DNA of 64,000 nucleotides from Adiantum capillus-veneris (GCA_014529385.2 CM043969.1:18646446-18710445), one strand, 5' to 3'. Counted from the stretch's first letter, positions 11,340 to 22,995 are shown. Translations and numbers: made by a program. Notes: a model not told the origin generated them from the letters alone.

Positions 11340-11820
11340 TCCCACCCCTCGTCCCTACCCTACCCTACCCTACCCACCCACTCGCCCCTGCTCTCTCCCT
11401 CGCCCCTACCCTCTCACCTCTCACCCCTACCCTCTACCCACCCCCTCGCCCCTACCCTCCCCTTAAACACTCGCCCCTACCCTCCTATTAACCCTCGCCC
11501 CTACCCTCCCCTTACTCCCCTCGCCCCTACCCTACCCAACCCCCTCGCCTCGCCCCTACCCACCCTCTCCCCTCGCCCCTACCCTCCCCTTACTCCAACC
11601 TCGCCCCTACCCACTCTCTCTAGCCCTCGTCCCTACCCACCCTCTCCCCTCTCCCCTCACCCCTACCCTCCCCTTAATCCAAACTCGCCCCTACCCACTC
11701 TCTCTCTGACCCTCGCCCCTACCTACCCTCACACCCCCTCGCCCCTACGCACCCTCTCTGGCCCTCGTCCCTATCCACCAACCCCGACTCGCCCCTATCC
11801 AACATAACCCTCGCCCCTAC
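11340..11820 (+). repeat. Degenerate CCCTACC/TCGCCCCTACCCT minisatellite inside element X
   Basis: More than 30 copies of a C-rich unit based on CGCCCCTACCCTCCCCTT, with variable spacing, run for nearly 500 bp with almost no G on the plus strand. It can be read as an open Pro/Tyr/Leu-rich frame, but this is probably a by-product of the repeat. The unit resembles but is not the plant telomere repeat (CCCTAAA on this strand). Variable tandem repeats in the long 3' region are known from Tat/Ogre-type elements. Confidence 0.85.
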
Positions 11821-11899
11821 TTGATGTACCCTACCCAGTTTAATTTTATCTTCGTCCTCCTCCTGCATCTGCCGCCTGACCCTTCTTCCCTGTGTAATC

Positions 11900-12015
11900 A
11901 AGCTTTTTCCAACTGCAGCTTTTCCAAGTGCACTTTTCCAAGTCAACGCTACAGCTTTTCCAAGTCAGCGCTACACCTCAAGCTTTTCCAAGTGCAGCTT
12001 TTCCAAGTCAGCACT
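11900..12015 (+). repeat. CTTTTCCAAGT minisatellite
   Basis: About seven copies of (A)GCTTTTCCAAGTGCA or its GTCAGC variant lie head to tail. They sit immediately before the start of the accessory reading frame, so they would be in its leader. Confidence 0.75.
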
Positions 12016-12084
12016 ACAGCTGGGGATCTCGGAGTAGAGTTCATCTGCACACTGGCGAGAGAGCGTTACATCTCACACTGCACG

Positions 12085-14202
12085 ATGGCTGGTACAAGCA
12101 AACAAGCTAGGAGGAAGAAAGCTTTGTCTCGACAGAGGCCAGCTGAAACATCCCATAGTTCTGCAGAGGAAGAGGATGTCGATACCTCCAGCCATGGCCT
12201 CACCGATGTGTCCTCCACTGATCACAGTGATAAGAATTACAAAGCATCCGACTCAGGCTCTACTTCTGACTCTGACTCAGAGTTTTCTAGCAAAGAGGAA
12301 GAGGAAGATGATGAACACGAAGATGCTGTGAAAAACCAAAAGAAGAGGAAAGCCATCATGCAGGTACTGAGTCATCAAATTCCTCGGCCTCCTCCTTCCA
12401 AAACCCAAACCAAGTTCATTTTGAACTTCCATCTGCTGCAGCCTCATTCGTCTCTTCGAGAAGTCTTATCAAAAGACCAGCTACATACGCTAGGTCTGTC
12501 AGCATTAGCAGACACCGATCTGCCTTCTGATATTCCCATGGATATGGTGCATGAAGTTCTCAAGTTTTTCCCCAAAGTCAGAGGACACCCACTGACTGCT
12601 ACACGCATTGGTCACGCTTTGGGGATGACAACCTTTCCTGCAGTAAAACCGGCTACAAGAACCTATTCACAACTTTCGAAGGATGCGACAATCGAAGCAG
12701 GCAAAGAGCTACTTAGTACGAGTCATGCTGACTATGCAAGGAATAAAAAGCTCTGGGCCATTTTCAAGTACTACTTTTTGGTCAGAGATCCTAAAGTCAG
12801 CAAGGGCAAATGTGACGTGCCTACTATATTCCCGCACTGCGAAGGCCTATACTGCCTCATCCACACCATCCCGTGTGGCTTTCATCAAATTCTATTTACC
12901 TCTTTACAGTTGCGGGCAAAAAGATTCAGAGCTCAGGTGCAATTTGTGCAATCTAGCTTTCAATGCTTTGCAGCTCCCATGTTGGCCTGGGTCATTAATA
13001 TACCTGTTAGTTCTATGGATGTGGATGCGGCGTAAAAGCTCAGAGGGAAAAGGGAAAGATATTGAACACACAATGGATCTCCCTGGGAAGCCAAAGAAAA
13101 AGAGGGCAAAGGTAGTGAAGGACACAATAGAATCTTTAGTATCCCTGCCAGTTTCGGAAAGCCAGCAGCTTCGAGTGAAGCAACCTGTTCGACGTTCCTC
13201 GCATAATGCCACTACTGATTCGATGGTGAGTTCAGGTGGTGCAGATCACACTATGCATGTCACAGCTGTGGCTTCTACAGTGTGTGTTCCTATCTCTACT
13301 GCTGCTATTTTTACCCCTACCACAGTGACTAGCTCCCACGTCCCAGCGGGATTTGCTTCTTCTCCTATGCCTAGTCCTGCTGCAACCACTCCCACCATCT
13401 CTACTCAGACAGAGAGGCATGCTCCGAGTCCACCACGAGCAATGCCACTTGCCACACCAGTCCCACCAGCTGTACCACTTGCTAGATCTCTTCACCCTGA
13501 CACTGTTACAGGACCTTCCACAGGGTCGGACTCTACATCATTTTTTCGACTATATGAGGATATATTGCAGGAGTCTAGGCAAGCCATTGCCACCATTGAG
13601 CAGAGCGTTTAGCAGCCACACACCACCGTCACGCAGCTACTTACGCAGCTATGGAAGGATCTCTGCGAGTTGCTGAGAGCGCCATCGCCGATAGGGACGC
13701 CACTATTTTCGCACTCCAACAGGCCTTGAAGTTAAAGTCTCAAGTGATTAGTGACCTTCAAAATCAAGTACAAGGATTTAGAGAATTGCTCTTACATGCA
13801 AATAAGGCAACCCAGCCTACGATGATGGGTATGGGGTATGGGTGGACTGGAGCAGGTACACCAGTGCAGCATGCAACAATGGGTCCTTCTCAGCAATTTA
13901 TGGAACTTTACTCACAGACTCCAGTTCCCGTTCAGTACTACAATCAACAACAACAGTATCCTCCTAAGGGGTTTCAGTCGTCACCATTGCCTAAGATGCA
14001 AAATGTGACTTGTGACGGAGTTGCTGGAGCACATCGCCATGGCTGTGTTACTCGATGTCCTCAGTACACTACAGGACAGGTGCCACCATCTGCCCAGCCA
14101 GCAGGTGGCTGGTCCCTTCCCAGGGGGCACACTTACTTGCAGGAGAGCTCACATATAGCAGGGCCCCACAATCGATTTGATGGCTCCACCTCCAAAGGCT
14201 GA
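12085..14202 (+). pseudogene. Accessory protein encoded downstream of pol in element X
   Basis: The ATG at 12,085 opens MAGTSKQARRKK, a basic start. An acidic Ser/Asp/Glu-rich segment follows at about residues 25-90. A folded-looking domain comes next (LREVLSKDQLHTLGL, FPKVRGHPLTATRIGHALGM, KKLWAIFKYYFLVRDPKV, LYCLIHTIPCGFHQIL), ending at 13,035. After a frameshift the chain continues with a basic patch (KPKKKRAKVVK) and a long Thr/Pro/Ala-rich linker to 13,612. After a stop it ends with a Leu-rich probable coiled coil and a Gln/Tyr-rich tail to 14,202. The central part is vaguely like the 'putative plant transposon protein' domain found in extra ORFs of Athila/Tat elements. That match is from memory of the pattern and is uncertain. 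The open frame also extends upstream to 11,821. Confidence 0.6.
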
Positions 14203-14350
14203 TACTACAGATGCAGCAGTGGCCACCACTCTATCTCTTGGATGACAGATTCAGGAGCTCACCATTGTACACATGAGTAGCTAGTAGTTTTCTTTCACAG
14301 TTTCACTCTTCCTCTCACCGAGACGGTGAACGGTCTTGTGGTGGGCAACC

Positions 14351-14939
14351 TGTAGAGCAGGGCTACAATGTCACTTCACAGGACAGGCAGACAGTTGGAC
14401 AGTTAGTTACAGTTGTTCTGGTTCACACTGGACGGATCCTCTGGGCTGGGGGGTGACACGTGGGAGGGTACCGACGGTGGTCTAGTGGACATTGTGGCCA
14501 GGTCACCACCACCACTCAGTTTGGAGATAGACTTAGCTGACTGGACATTTATGAGCCGTTGGTGGCTCTTTATGGTTGTACATATGAGTAGTCGTTTTGG
14601 GCCAGTTGCATTATCTTGTACGTAGTCGTCTAGAATGAGTTCATTCACATAGCACATCTTCACCATCCCTGCACATCTGAGCCTCGACACCCCCATTGTA
14701 CCTGTGAGTCCTGGGCTGGAGCTGAGTGTGCTGCCACGCCAGAGTCTGTATCAGTCTTTGAAATAGTCGAGTCATATGTTCTGGTCTGCTGTTGTGTCTT
14801 TGTGAGCTCTGTTGACGTCTATTGTTTCCTTTCTATTCAATCTGTTTGAGTGAGATTCAATCTGTTAAAGTGAGATTGTCATGCACATTGCACTGAGGAC
14901 CACCCACAGTAGAGAGCACGACACATTATCCGCGCTACA
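14351..14939 (+). repeat. 3' LTR of element X
   Basis: TGTAGAGCAGGG to CGCGCTACA, a near copy of 3989-4576. The preceding GTGGTGGGCAACC is the likely but poor polypurine tract. The noncoding stretch 14,203-14,350 between the accessory ORF and this LTR shows nothing else. Confidence 0.92.
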
Positions 14940-14944
14940 GTATT

Positions 14945-15874
14945 CCCATCAGAATCCATCAGATTCCATCAAGGGAATTTTCCAGTGCATTTAGCCTATT
15001 TTACCTATTTTTGACATTTTTCACTTATTAATTTAAGTGACTTTCCAACAAAAGTAGGTAGGGCAATTTGGGTAAGAAAATATATAAGCAAACCAAGGTT
15101 GGCCCTAAACAGCAGATGAGCAAGGAGTACAACAGGCCATTGGCGACAAGTTTCCCCCTCTCTCAGCAGACTCTCCAAGATCCCCTTGGCGATCCCATCA
15201 CCCATCAGCCCTAGCGTTTTGCTCATCGCCAGCCCCCAGTTGCCTTGGTGTTTTCAGCAAATGCTTTGACCGCAGCCCCCCCCTTTCACCTAGCGTTTTG
15301 CATCATCACCAGCAGCCCCCTTTGCCCTGCCATTTTCAGCATCAGATTGCATCAGATAGGCAGCATTTTCAGCCCTCAAAAACAGCAACACATCAGCGTT
15401 TTTATCAGGCTACTGCGGCGTTTTTCAGCAGCATAAAAACAGCCTCGGAATCAGCGTTTCACCTCGTAGCAGATTTCAGCCTTGGGCGTTTTTGGACAGC
15501 AGTCAGAAGATTGCAGATTTCAGCCCTTAGGTCAGTGTCGCCATTCCCGTCGTCGTCACCGACATAGCCTCGAGTTGCATCAATCCATGCATCATCATTG
15601 TACCCATTTGTGCAATCAATCATAGACCACTCTCGCCAATGAGAGTGGGGCCTTCGGAGGAGGGTTTTACAACGTCTCTGGTGTCGTATCTCTCTTCTCT
15701 CTATCTCTCAGTCTCATACACTTGCACGCACAGTGTCCACTCACTTTGTTCGTGATCATAGCACTCTCCATTAAGAACGGAAGGCTCTCCCTTCCATAAG
15801 AACTAAAAGGAACCTTGAGCAATATGGATCACTCATCTTGAGAAAGTACAACATTCGTTCCGTTGCACCTTACA
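14945..15874 (+). mobile_element. Solo LTR of family A, right part
   Basis: Continues the LTR begun at 3800. It runs from CCATCAGAATCCATC through the CACTTATTAATTTAAGTG inverted motif and several GCGTTTT motifs to CGTTGCACCTTACA. AAAAG follows at 15,875-15,879, matching 3795-3799. The total LTR length without the insertion is about 1.12 kb, close to the other family-A LTRs. Confidence 0.88.
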
Positions 15875-15921
15875 AAAAGAGAAAGAAAAAGTGGCACTCT
15901 CTCTCCTCCATTACCTCCAGT

Positions 15922-15963
<42 letters not shown>

Positions 15964-16534
15964 ACCTCTCTGTTGCAGCCTACAAGCGTTTCAGAGGAGA
16001 GAGCGCATGCGTTGAGGGGCCAGCATGGAGTTTTTTTTGCAGAGCTGGCTCCTAGTTGGAGCCTGTTTTGCGTGCTGGACACAAGCCTCCACGAGCCCAA
16101 AGACCTTCTCTCTCTACGTGCGCTGCCTGCATTATTCTCTCTCCACGCGTCATCAACTAGCCAACGTTGCCTTCGCAAAATAATCCACGCTGCTGGTTTC
16201 TTTTTTAACGCTGTGTCACTTAAGCTTGGTTTATATAATCAAGTGACCAGGACATTTGTTTTTTTTTTAACAAAGGTCTAAAACCTGCAATTTATTAAGA
16301 CTCATTTACAGAGAGTACAAAGTTTGTAGAGAATTGAGTTTTTGGCTCCGCTGCTTCTCTCCCACCACTCCTCTCTCTCACCTGCTCGCACTCCCGCTCT
16401 CCCATCATCACCTGCTCGCCTTCACGGGCTCACGCCGACGCATAGAGCTCCTCAAAGTTCGACTTTTCGCGATCGAAAAGTGCAGAAAAGGTCCAAGTTT
16501 CGCGTGAAACCTTCAGTTTTTCACGGATTTCGCC
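15875..16534 (+). other. Leader of element E, right part, with a (GA)n tract
   Basis: This resumes the leader of E that was interrupted at 3799. A (GA)n run covers about 15,924-15,960. A poly-T stretch near 16,259 is followed by TTAACAAAGGTCTAAAACC. No convincing protein is seen before the gag start at 16,535. Confidence 0.5.
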
Positions 16535-17577
16535 ATGGATTCCTCCAGCTCGGATGCGCAACATGACGCGCCAGGTAATGTTCAAATTCCGTTCACACAT
16601 GCTCTATACACATGGATTACAAGTACTTTCCAGAGCTTCGACCAGCGTGTTACCGCTCTGGAAAATGCGAACGTTCAGACGAACATTCGCTTGGCCTCTC
16701 TCGAAGGCGCCGTGAAGGGCTTTAATTCCCGGCTTACTGCTCTAGAAAATACAGCTCAGTCGACGACTGCGCGTATTTCCGAGGGTGAAACCTATCTCCA
16801 ACAACTACGGACGTAGGTCGCTGCTTTTGGCCGTTCACAGGGTGGTCCAACTGCCACAATTCCGTACAAAACTACAAATTTCTCAGGGGAGGAGAAGGAA
16901 TGTACGGAACTGGCCGTAAATAACTGGCTGCACCAGTGGACCACGTATTTTGACCTCCATGGGGAGAATGATGAACGGAGGATTCAAACGATTCCTCTTT
17001 ATCTGCGCAGTAAGGCGCTTACCTGGTGACGATATGACAGAGAAGTCTACGACGTGGACTGACTTTTGTGTGAAATTCAAGAAGGATTTTGCCAAAATGG
17101 ATCCTTTGAAAGCTTACGCCAAATTGCAGAGTCTTTCGATGAAAGCTGTCTTTTGATAAGTACACAACGGCTTTCAAAGAAGAGCTCACCTTCTGCAAGG
17201 TGGATGCCACGCATGCTGTGCACATGTACGTGCTGGAAGAGTATCGTTGGACCTTAATCAAGGACAAAGCCCCGACTGACATCGAGGATGCAGTGGCACA
17301 CGTTCCATTTGATAAATGGAGCGGACTACGAGAAGAAAAGAACTTCAGACCATCAATCCGGTGAGCAAGCGACCCCGATTCTAGCAAAAGTCCAAATCAC
17401 CGCCGAGATCTTCTCAGGAGAAGAAGAAAGCCAAAAATGCTTCAGTTGCTCATGCAGTGAAGAAGGGGGCTTGCTTCGGATATGGCTAGACAGGTCACCA
17501 AATCAAGGATTGCCCCAAGAAGAAGATAAAGAAACCGCAAGGTTGTCCTTCGGTTCAAATTCACGAGATCTCAGGTA
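16535..17577 (+). pseudogene. Element E gag (broken)
   Basis: The start MDSSSSDAQHDAPG at 16,535 leads into a coiled-coil-like segment with repeated L-T-A-L-E-N spacing. A stop falls at about 16,816. The following frames at 16,870-17,300 give the gag core (VNNWLHQWTTYFD, TWTDFCVKFKKDF). Near 17,450 a single zinc knuckle of CFGYG-GHQIKDCPKKK type can be read. Several frameshifts are present. The order and spacing are those of a plant Ty3 chromovirus-like gag. Confidence 0.75.
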
Positions 17578-17644
17578 ACTCTGATGTCATTCAAGTTGAA
17601 ATCCATCATTTACTTCATGCACTAATTGTACTTTTAGCACCAAA

Positions 17645-20600
17645 GTGTTTGATCACGATCTTCTCCGTTTCCTCGGGAAGATCAATGGTCACGACGTGAC
17701 CGTACTCCTTGATAACGGAAGCTCACACAACTTTGTGGATGCAAAATTGGTGCAGAAACTGAGCCTACGGAGGCGGGACAGTGACCATGAGTATCGCGTG
17801 AAGATGGCTCGTGGCGAGGATACGGATGTATGGAATCAGATGGTTCCAGATTTGTCGCTCGAGCTAGCTGATTACAAAGAACTTGGATTTCCACATCATG
17901 CGCCTGGATAGAGCAGATGTTATTTTAGAAATTCCATGGTTTTATGGTAAACAAAACTCATTGTATATAGACTATGTACATCACTCTCTTGTTTTTGTTA
18001 AGCAAAACATGCCTCATGTATCTGTTTCGCTTTGTAATCAAATTTCTGTAAATAATCGTTTTGCAATACCAGCTGTTATTGCTTTGGAAATGTATAAAGA
18101 TACAAAGTCTTCTGATGTTGACTTTTATCAATGTGTACCGTCTGCTTGGTTTGATTCATTAGTGCTTGGTACTTCTGTCACTGAATTTCGTAAAAATGTT
18201 TCATGTTCTTCGGTTGAACTTTCCGACGAATCCAACCTTATCCGAGAAATCATGACTGATTTCAAGGATGTTTTTCCTGATGATCTACCTCCTGACTTGC
18301 CACCTTCGAGAGGAGTAGATCATGGCATTGAGTTGGTGACTAGTAGTCAACCCTTCTCAAAACAACCCTATCGGTTTAGTAAAACCGAGGAGGACGAGAT
18401 TCAGCGGCAATTGAAAGATTATCTTGACAAGGGTTTTGTTCGGTCACCGTGGGGAGCGCCAGTGTTACTTTCTCGAAAGAAGGATAACACTATGCGCTTC
18501 TGTGTGGATTACAAGGGTTGAATAAGCTTACTGTCAAGAATAAGTATCCGCTCCTGCGTATGGACGATCTGATAGATCGGCTCCATGGAGCGCTGTATTT
18601 TACGAAGATAGACCTGCGATCAGGCTATCATCAGATACGGATCAATTGGAAGATATTCCTAAGACAACTTTCCATACGCGTTATGGTCACTATGAGTTTT
18701 TGATCTTGCCTTTTGGTTTGACCAATGCTCCCGCTACGTTTCAGCAGATGATGAATGATCTGCTAAGACCGTTTCTTGGCAACTTCGTTGTTGTATTTCT
18801 CGATGACATCTTGATCTACAGCCAAAGTTTGTTTGAGCCCTTCCGTTCTCTTGCTGAGAAGGTGCATGTTGAGCGGGAAGCTCCTGCTCCCTCTTCTGCC
18901 ATTTAGTGCTAACTTGGGTTTGCTTATATATTTTCTTAGCAAAATTCCCCTACCTACTTTTGTTGGGAAGTCACTTAAAAATAATAAGTGAAAAATACCA
19001 AAAATAGGGAAATAGGCTAAATGCACTGGAAAAATCCCCTAACTGATTCTAATGGATTCTGATGGGAATTCTAATGATCATGCTATGTGCAACCGGAGGA
19101 TATGCATCTATACCAAGTGACTGGGCATGCACGGTCTACGAATAGACTCACAAAAGTGCCAGATCACTTCTAACCTAGACTGACTGGACTGACTGAACCC
19201 TGATCATGGTGTAGCTTGTCCACGGACACATAGGGTTGGATGTGTCACGTGACAGTCACATAATTACTCGCGATGGAATTCGCGTTGATCCCGAAAAGTT
19301 GGATAAAGTGCGAAATTGGCCCATTCTGAAGAATGTGCACCAAGTAAAGTCCTTTTTAGGCTTTACTGGATTCTTTCGCAAGTTTATCAAGGATTACTCT
19401 AAAGTTGTTGCTCTGCTCACACAACTTTTAAAAGGAGGGATGAAAGGGCCGAAGACTTCGGGTCCTCACCATAAAGGTAACCCCCCTGTTGTGTCTGGAA
19501 TGAGCGTCTCGACGAGAGCTTTCAGACACTAAAGCACTTGGTGACTACTGCGCCAATATTGCACATTGTGGATCCTAGCAAACCGTTTGTGGTTGAAATG
19601 GATGCTAGTGATTATGCCATTGGTGTGGCAATATACCAGGATGGATGTCCTGTTGTGTTTGAAAGTAAGAAACTTCTGACGCTGAGATGCGTTATCCAAC
19701 GTATGAGAAGGAGCTTTACGCCGTAGTCCATGCCTTGAGGAAATGGCGACACTACTTATATGGCTCTACAATTGTTGCATGGACATATCATCACTCCTTG
19801 CGCTATGTCTGTGATCACGGTGATCTCAGAGGCCAGAAGACTAGATGGATTGAACTTATACAAGAGTTTGACTTTGAGATCCCTTATAGAAACGGATCCA
19901 GCAAACGAGTTGCCGATGCACTCAAAAGGATTCCTGAGGTTAACGCCTTGTCTATGGCCAAAATCTCGACGGATTTCTATCTCTCTCTTCGAGGGCTATG
20001 TCGTTCCAATAGCTATTTTGGCAAGATATGGAACGAGGTCGAAGCGGGGCATGCGTACATGCTTGGGTGGTCCGGAGATCCAAGTGAGTCGTGCCGGAGA
20101 GATGAGACAACGACAATATTCCATTAGAGGTGGACTATTGTTCAGAAATGGAAAAGTCTGCGTGCTGGAAATCGATAAGGTTCGACAAAGGATTTTGTTT
20201 GAATGCCACAATGTTCCTAGCGCTGGGCACCCAGGCATCCAAAGAACTTTGGCTTTGGTCAAGCGATATTTCTATTGGCCAAGAATGCGCTCTTACATAG
20301 AGAGCTATGTGAAGAGATGCCCTCAGTGTCAAGTCAATAAGGCAGAAAGCCTTAAGAAAGCTGGTTGCTACATCCATTGGAAATCCCACATGCCAAGTGG
20401 CAAAGTATTTCCATGGACTTCATCGTCGGATTGCCAAATACTAGTCGGGGCAATGACGCCATTTGGGTTGTGGTCGATAGACTTACAAAGATGGCAAAAT
20501 TTATACCAACGAAGTCGACAGTAAAAAGCCATGAGTTGGCGGTTTTATTTGTCGATCAGCTTTATAAGCTGTATGGTCTGCCAGAGGATACCGTCAGTGA

Positions 20601-21084
20601 TCAAGATACTAAGTTCACTGGGCGATTTTGGCGAGATATGTTTGCTCATCTTCAGACGAAGTTGAGTATGTCGTCTTCTGACCATCCTGAGTCCGACGGA
20701 CAAACTGAGAGGATGAATCAGACGTTAGAGGACATGTCGAGAGCCTATGTCTCTCACAGGCAGTCTGACTGGGAAAGGTATCTTCCACAATTAGAGTTTG
20801 CCTACAATAGTAGCAAACATTCTGCTACTGGATTTAGCCCGTTCATGCTGATGTATGGATTCGAGCCAAAATCCCCGATTGCTATTGGCTTAAAGAAAGT
20901 CAAGGAACGCCAAGCTCGTGAATTCTTGTATGACATGCAGGAAATGCTCGAATTGGCTAAGGATAGTATAAGAATGGCTCTTGATCGAGTCACTACTTAT
21001 GCTAATCAAAAGAGATCTCCAAGGACTCTAGGTGTGGGACAATGGGTCTATCTGAAGATACCCAAGGATTCCAAGACTATGTGA
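17645..21084 (+). pseudogene. Element E pol (broken, interrupted by an LTR)
   Basis: Protease has VTVLLDNGSSHNFVD at about 17,700. RT runs from about 18,280 (DLPPDLPPSRGVDHGIEL) through [35 protein letters not shown] and [11 protein letters not shown] piece of family-A LTR sits at about 18,835-19,254, and RT resumes with IITRDGIRVDPEKL and SFLGFTGFFRKFI. RNase H includes EMDASDYAIGVAI and YEKELYAVVHALRKW. Integrase has its zinc head (GHPGIQRTL, CPQCQVNK) and core acids in SMDFIVGLP, SDQDTKF and ERMNQTLE. Frameshifts lie at about 18,520, 18,650, 19,535 and 19,690. Integrase from 20,365 to 21,084 is one open frame. Confidence 0.9.
18835..19254 (-). mobile_element. Truncated family-A LTR inserted in the RT of element E
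   Basis: On the minus strand the segment begins TGTCACGTGACACATCC at 19,254 and follows the first ~420 bp of the family-A LTR, including the CACTTATTATT block. It stops at about 18,835 near GGTCTTGCTGAGAAGG instead of running the full ~1.15 kb. About 35 codons of RT between [11 protein letters not shown] and the thumb are also gone, so insertion was followed by a deletion. No target duplication is left. Confidence 0.85.
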
Positions 21085-21204
21085 GCAGGAAAGCAGGACA
21101 GCATTATAAGCTTTAAGCTAGATATTGTGGTCCATTCTTGGTCACAAAGAAAATTGGCCCACTGACAGAGTGCTAGTGGTTAGCCTGCTAGACACATCTG
21201 TTAC

Positions 21205-21900
21205 TTGTCGAGTGATTGGAAAAAGATTGTGCTTTCTAAATGACTGCGGATGGAATGCAGCTGAAAAATGTGGAGTGCCAAACCTCAATTTTGACTTTTC
21301 GACCAAAAACTATCAATTGTGGCAGACCACAAAGGGAACACCCATGCTTGATGGACAAACGTGCTAGCGCTCTTGCTGTGATTGGGTCTTGCCAAGGAAT
21401 GAGTATACAAAACTGATTGACAATCATGAAACATTCTATTTTCCTTGAATGCAAACTTTCTACCTTTCCTAGATTGTTGTTCATGCTTCTGTGCTCATCC
21501 ATGAGTGAATCATGTGCATCGTACAATATGGCTTTCCTATGAAAAGGTAACACACAAAGACGGTGACAAAAATACAAGAGACCGTCACGAATGAGAGACT
21601 TGAACAATGTATATTGACTATTCATGCGAACAAAAGATACTTCCTGAATGGGTAATGTGGACCTTGACTCGCGAGCCAAGATCGGTCCTGCGTAGCTGAT
21701 TGTATTTGCAATTGGTGGGTTAGCTTTACTAGGAACACAATCAATCAAACCACCAAATTGCTCACAAGACTGGAACCATTTAGCTTGACGGTCACTCCAA
21801 GGTGTACTCGGTACAGATTGAAGCAACTTGAAGACTTGATGATCCTTATGAACAATTAAGTCTCTATCATACACAAAATGCATGTCATGCTTAGGAGAAT
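21205..21900 (-). pseudogene. Remnant F: RNase H to integrase head of a family-A-like Ty3 element
   Basis: A 215-residue open frame at 21,236-21,883 reads FVYDRDLIVHKDHQVFKLLQS (RNase H end) and EQFGGLIDCVPSKAN. It then gives the linker to integrase (LIRDGLLYFCHRLCVLP, AILYDAHDSLMDEHRSMNN). The last part matches the odd tail of element A at 35,283-35,760, so F and A derive from the same lineage. The integrase core is absent. Confidence 0.75.
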
Positions 21901-22083
21901 GAACAATACAGAGAGGTTCCTTTGCACTAACTGACTCGTTTCTGGACTGTGGGACTCTGTACTGAGAGAGACTATGAGACTGCGTGCTTTATCCTCTTTC
22001 AAAACATAAGAGAGAGAGAGAGATTAATGACAAAAACGGAATGTTCTTGTCACAACGAAGAACCACGAGAGCGGCACCTCGAC

Positions 22084-22085
<2 letters not shown>

Positions 22086-22127
<42 letters not shown>
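22086..22127. repeat. (GA)n microsatellite
   Basis: About 21 perfect GA units between the two coding parts of remnant F. The surrounding 21,900-22,140 holds no other recognisable feature. Confidence 0.95.
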
Positions 22128-22131
<4 letters not shown>

Positions 22132-22139
22132 CTTTCCAA

Positions 22140-22995
22140 CTAAATTATGGATTATAATCTTTAAACCACAAGATGCCAAAAAATCATATCACATCCTTTG
22201 AGAGAAGAAACCACAAACTTGCAACGAAAACTGACATTTTGAACTGAGACTGTCACATTAGAACATTCATGCGTCAGAGAGGAGTGCATTCCAAGAGAAA
22301 ATCCAGAGATCACAATGGGATCTATTGAAAGAGATTCTAAACAAGCGCTCTTCACGAGAAAGTCACTAATCACATATGCATACTACCAAAATCAAACAAG
22401 ATCACAATGTGTTGACTATTCACATGACCATAACATTGCATGAAAGACTCATCTACATGATCATAAGAAACTTGGGACACATTAGTGTTCTCATTTATGG
22501 CATTAACAGACGATGTGGATTCTGTGGATTCTTTTGTGGGTTCTTTGAGTGCTTTCTTAGGACAATCTCTTTTCATGTGACCTTTAGTTTGACATTCAAA
22601 ACACCTTCCTTCCCTTCCATATTCGGTTCGTTCTTCAAGACTTAACCATCCTCCTACTATTCCTTGAGCAACTTTTTCATCAGGTGTCAACTTAAGGGTT
22701 TCCTGAGTTTTAGCCTTTCCTTTACTTTCACTGTGAGATGAAGAGTGTCGTGTTGTAGGTGTAGAAGAAGATTGAGAAGAGAAAGAATTACCGTTGCTAT
22801 TAACATTCTCTTGGTCCGGATAGGTACTTGACTTGTTCTCCTTCTGCTTACCTTTGTTGTGTTTCATTTCTTGTGCTAGAGCGATCTGACGCCGTCATTC
22901 TGGTCCTTAGGGTTGAAGACTAGCACATCGAACTTGATTTATTTGTCCAACCCGAAAAGGAAAGCCTCCTTGCGTTCTACATCCAATTTACGCAA
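22140..22995 (-). pseudogene. Remnant F: gag zinc knuckle and protease
   Basis: On the minus strand a gag end (KEAFLFGLDK near 22,960) leads into the open frame 22,867-22,370. This has MKHNKGKQKENK, a zinc knuckle CFECQTKGHMKRDCP and the start of protease (IVILFDFGSMH). It continues out of frame to about 22,160 (FRCKFVVSSLKGCDMI). The match to element A gag and protease at 34,000-34,760 is close and collinear. The protease active-site D-S/T-G is D-F-G here. RT is missing between this part and the RNase H part. Confidence 0.82.

Larger units (their letters stand above)
3989..14939 (+). mobile_element. Complete Ty3/gypsy element X (Tat/Athila-like)
   Basis: Two 588/589-bp LTRs (TGTAGC or TGTAGAGC to GCTACA) bound the element. 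A perfect 5-bp target duplication GTATT lies at 3984-3988 and 14,940-14,944. The order is gag, protease, RT, RNase H, integrase, then about 3.8 kb with a CCCTACC-rich repeat and a large extra reading frame. The RT active-site box reads FMDDFSTF, the form typical of the Tat/Athila branch. The LTRs differ at roughly two dozen sites by eye, so the insertion is fairly recent. Frameshifts, two in-frame stops and a deletion in integrase show that this copy is defective. Confidence 0.93.

Noticed and set aside
11157-11807. 216-residue Pro/Tyr/Leu-rich open frame
   Set aside because: It is only the translation of the CCCTACC minisatellite. All codons follow the repeat and no domain is present.
11340-11820. 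Interstitial telomere
   Set aside because: The unit is CCCCTACCCT-like and irregular, not the plant CCCTAAA repeat, and it lies inside an LTR element.
16250-16330. Poly-T run followed by TTAACAAAGG, thought to be a LINE 3' end
   Set aside because: No coding part, no target duplication and no match to the LINE at 43,304 beyond the T run.
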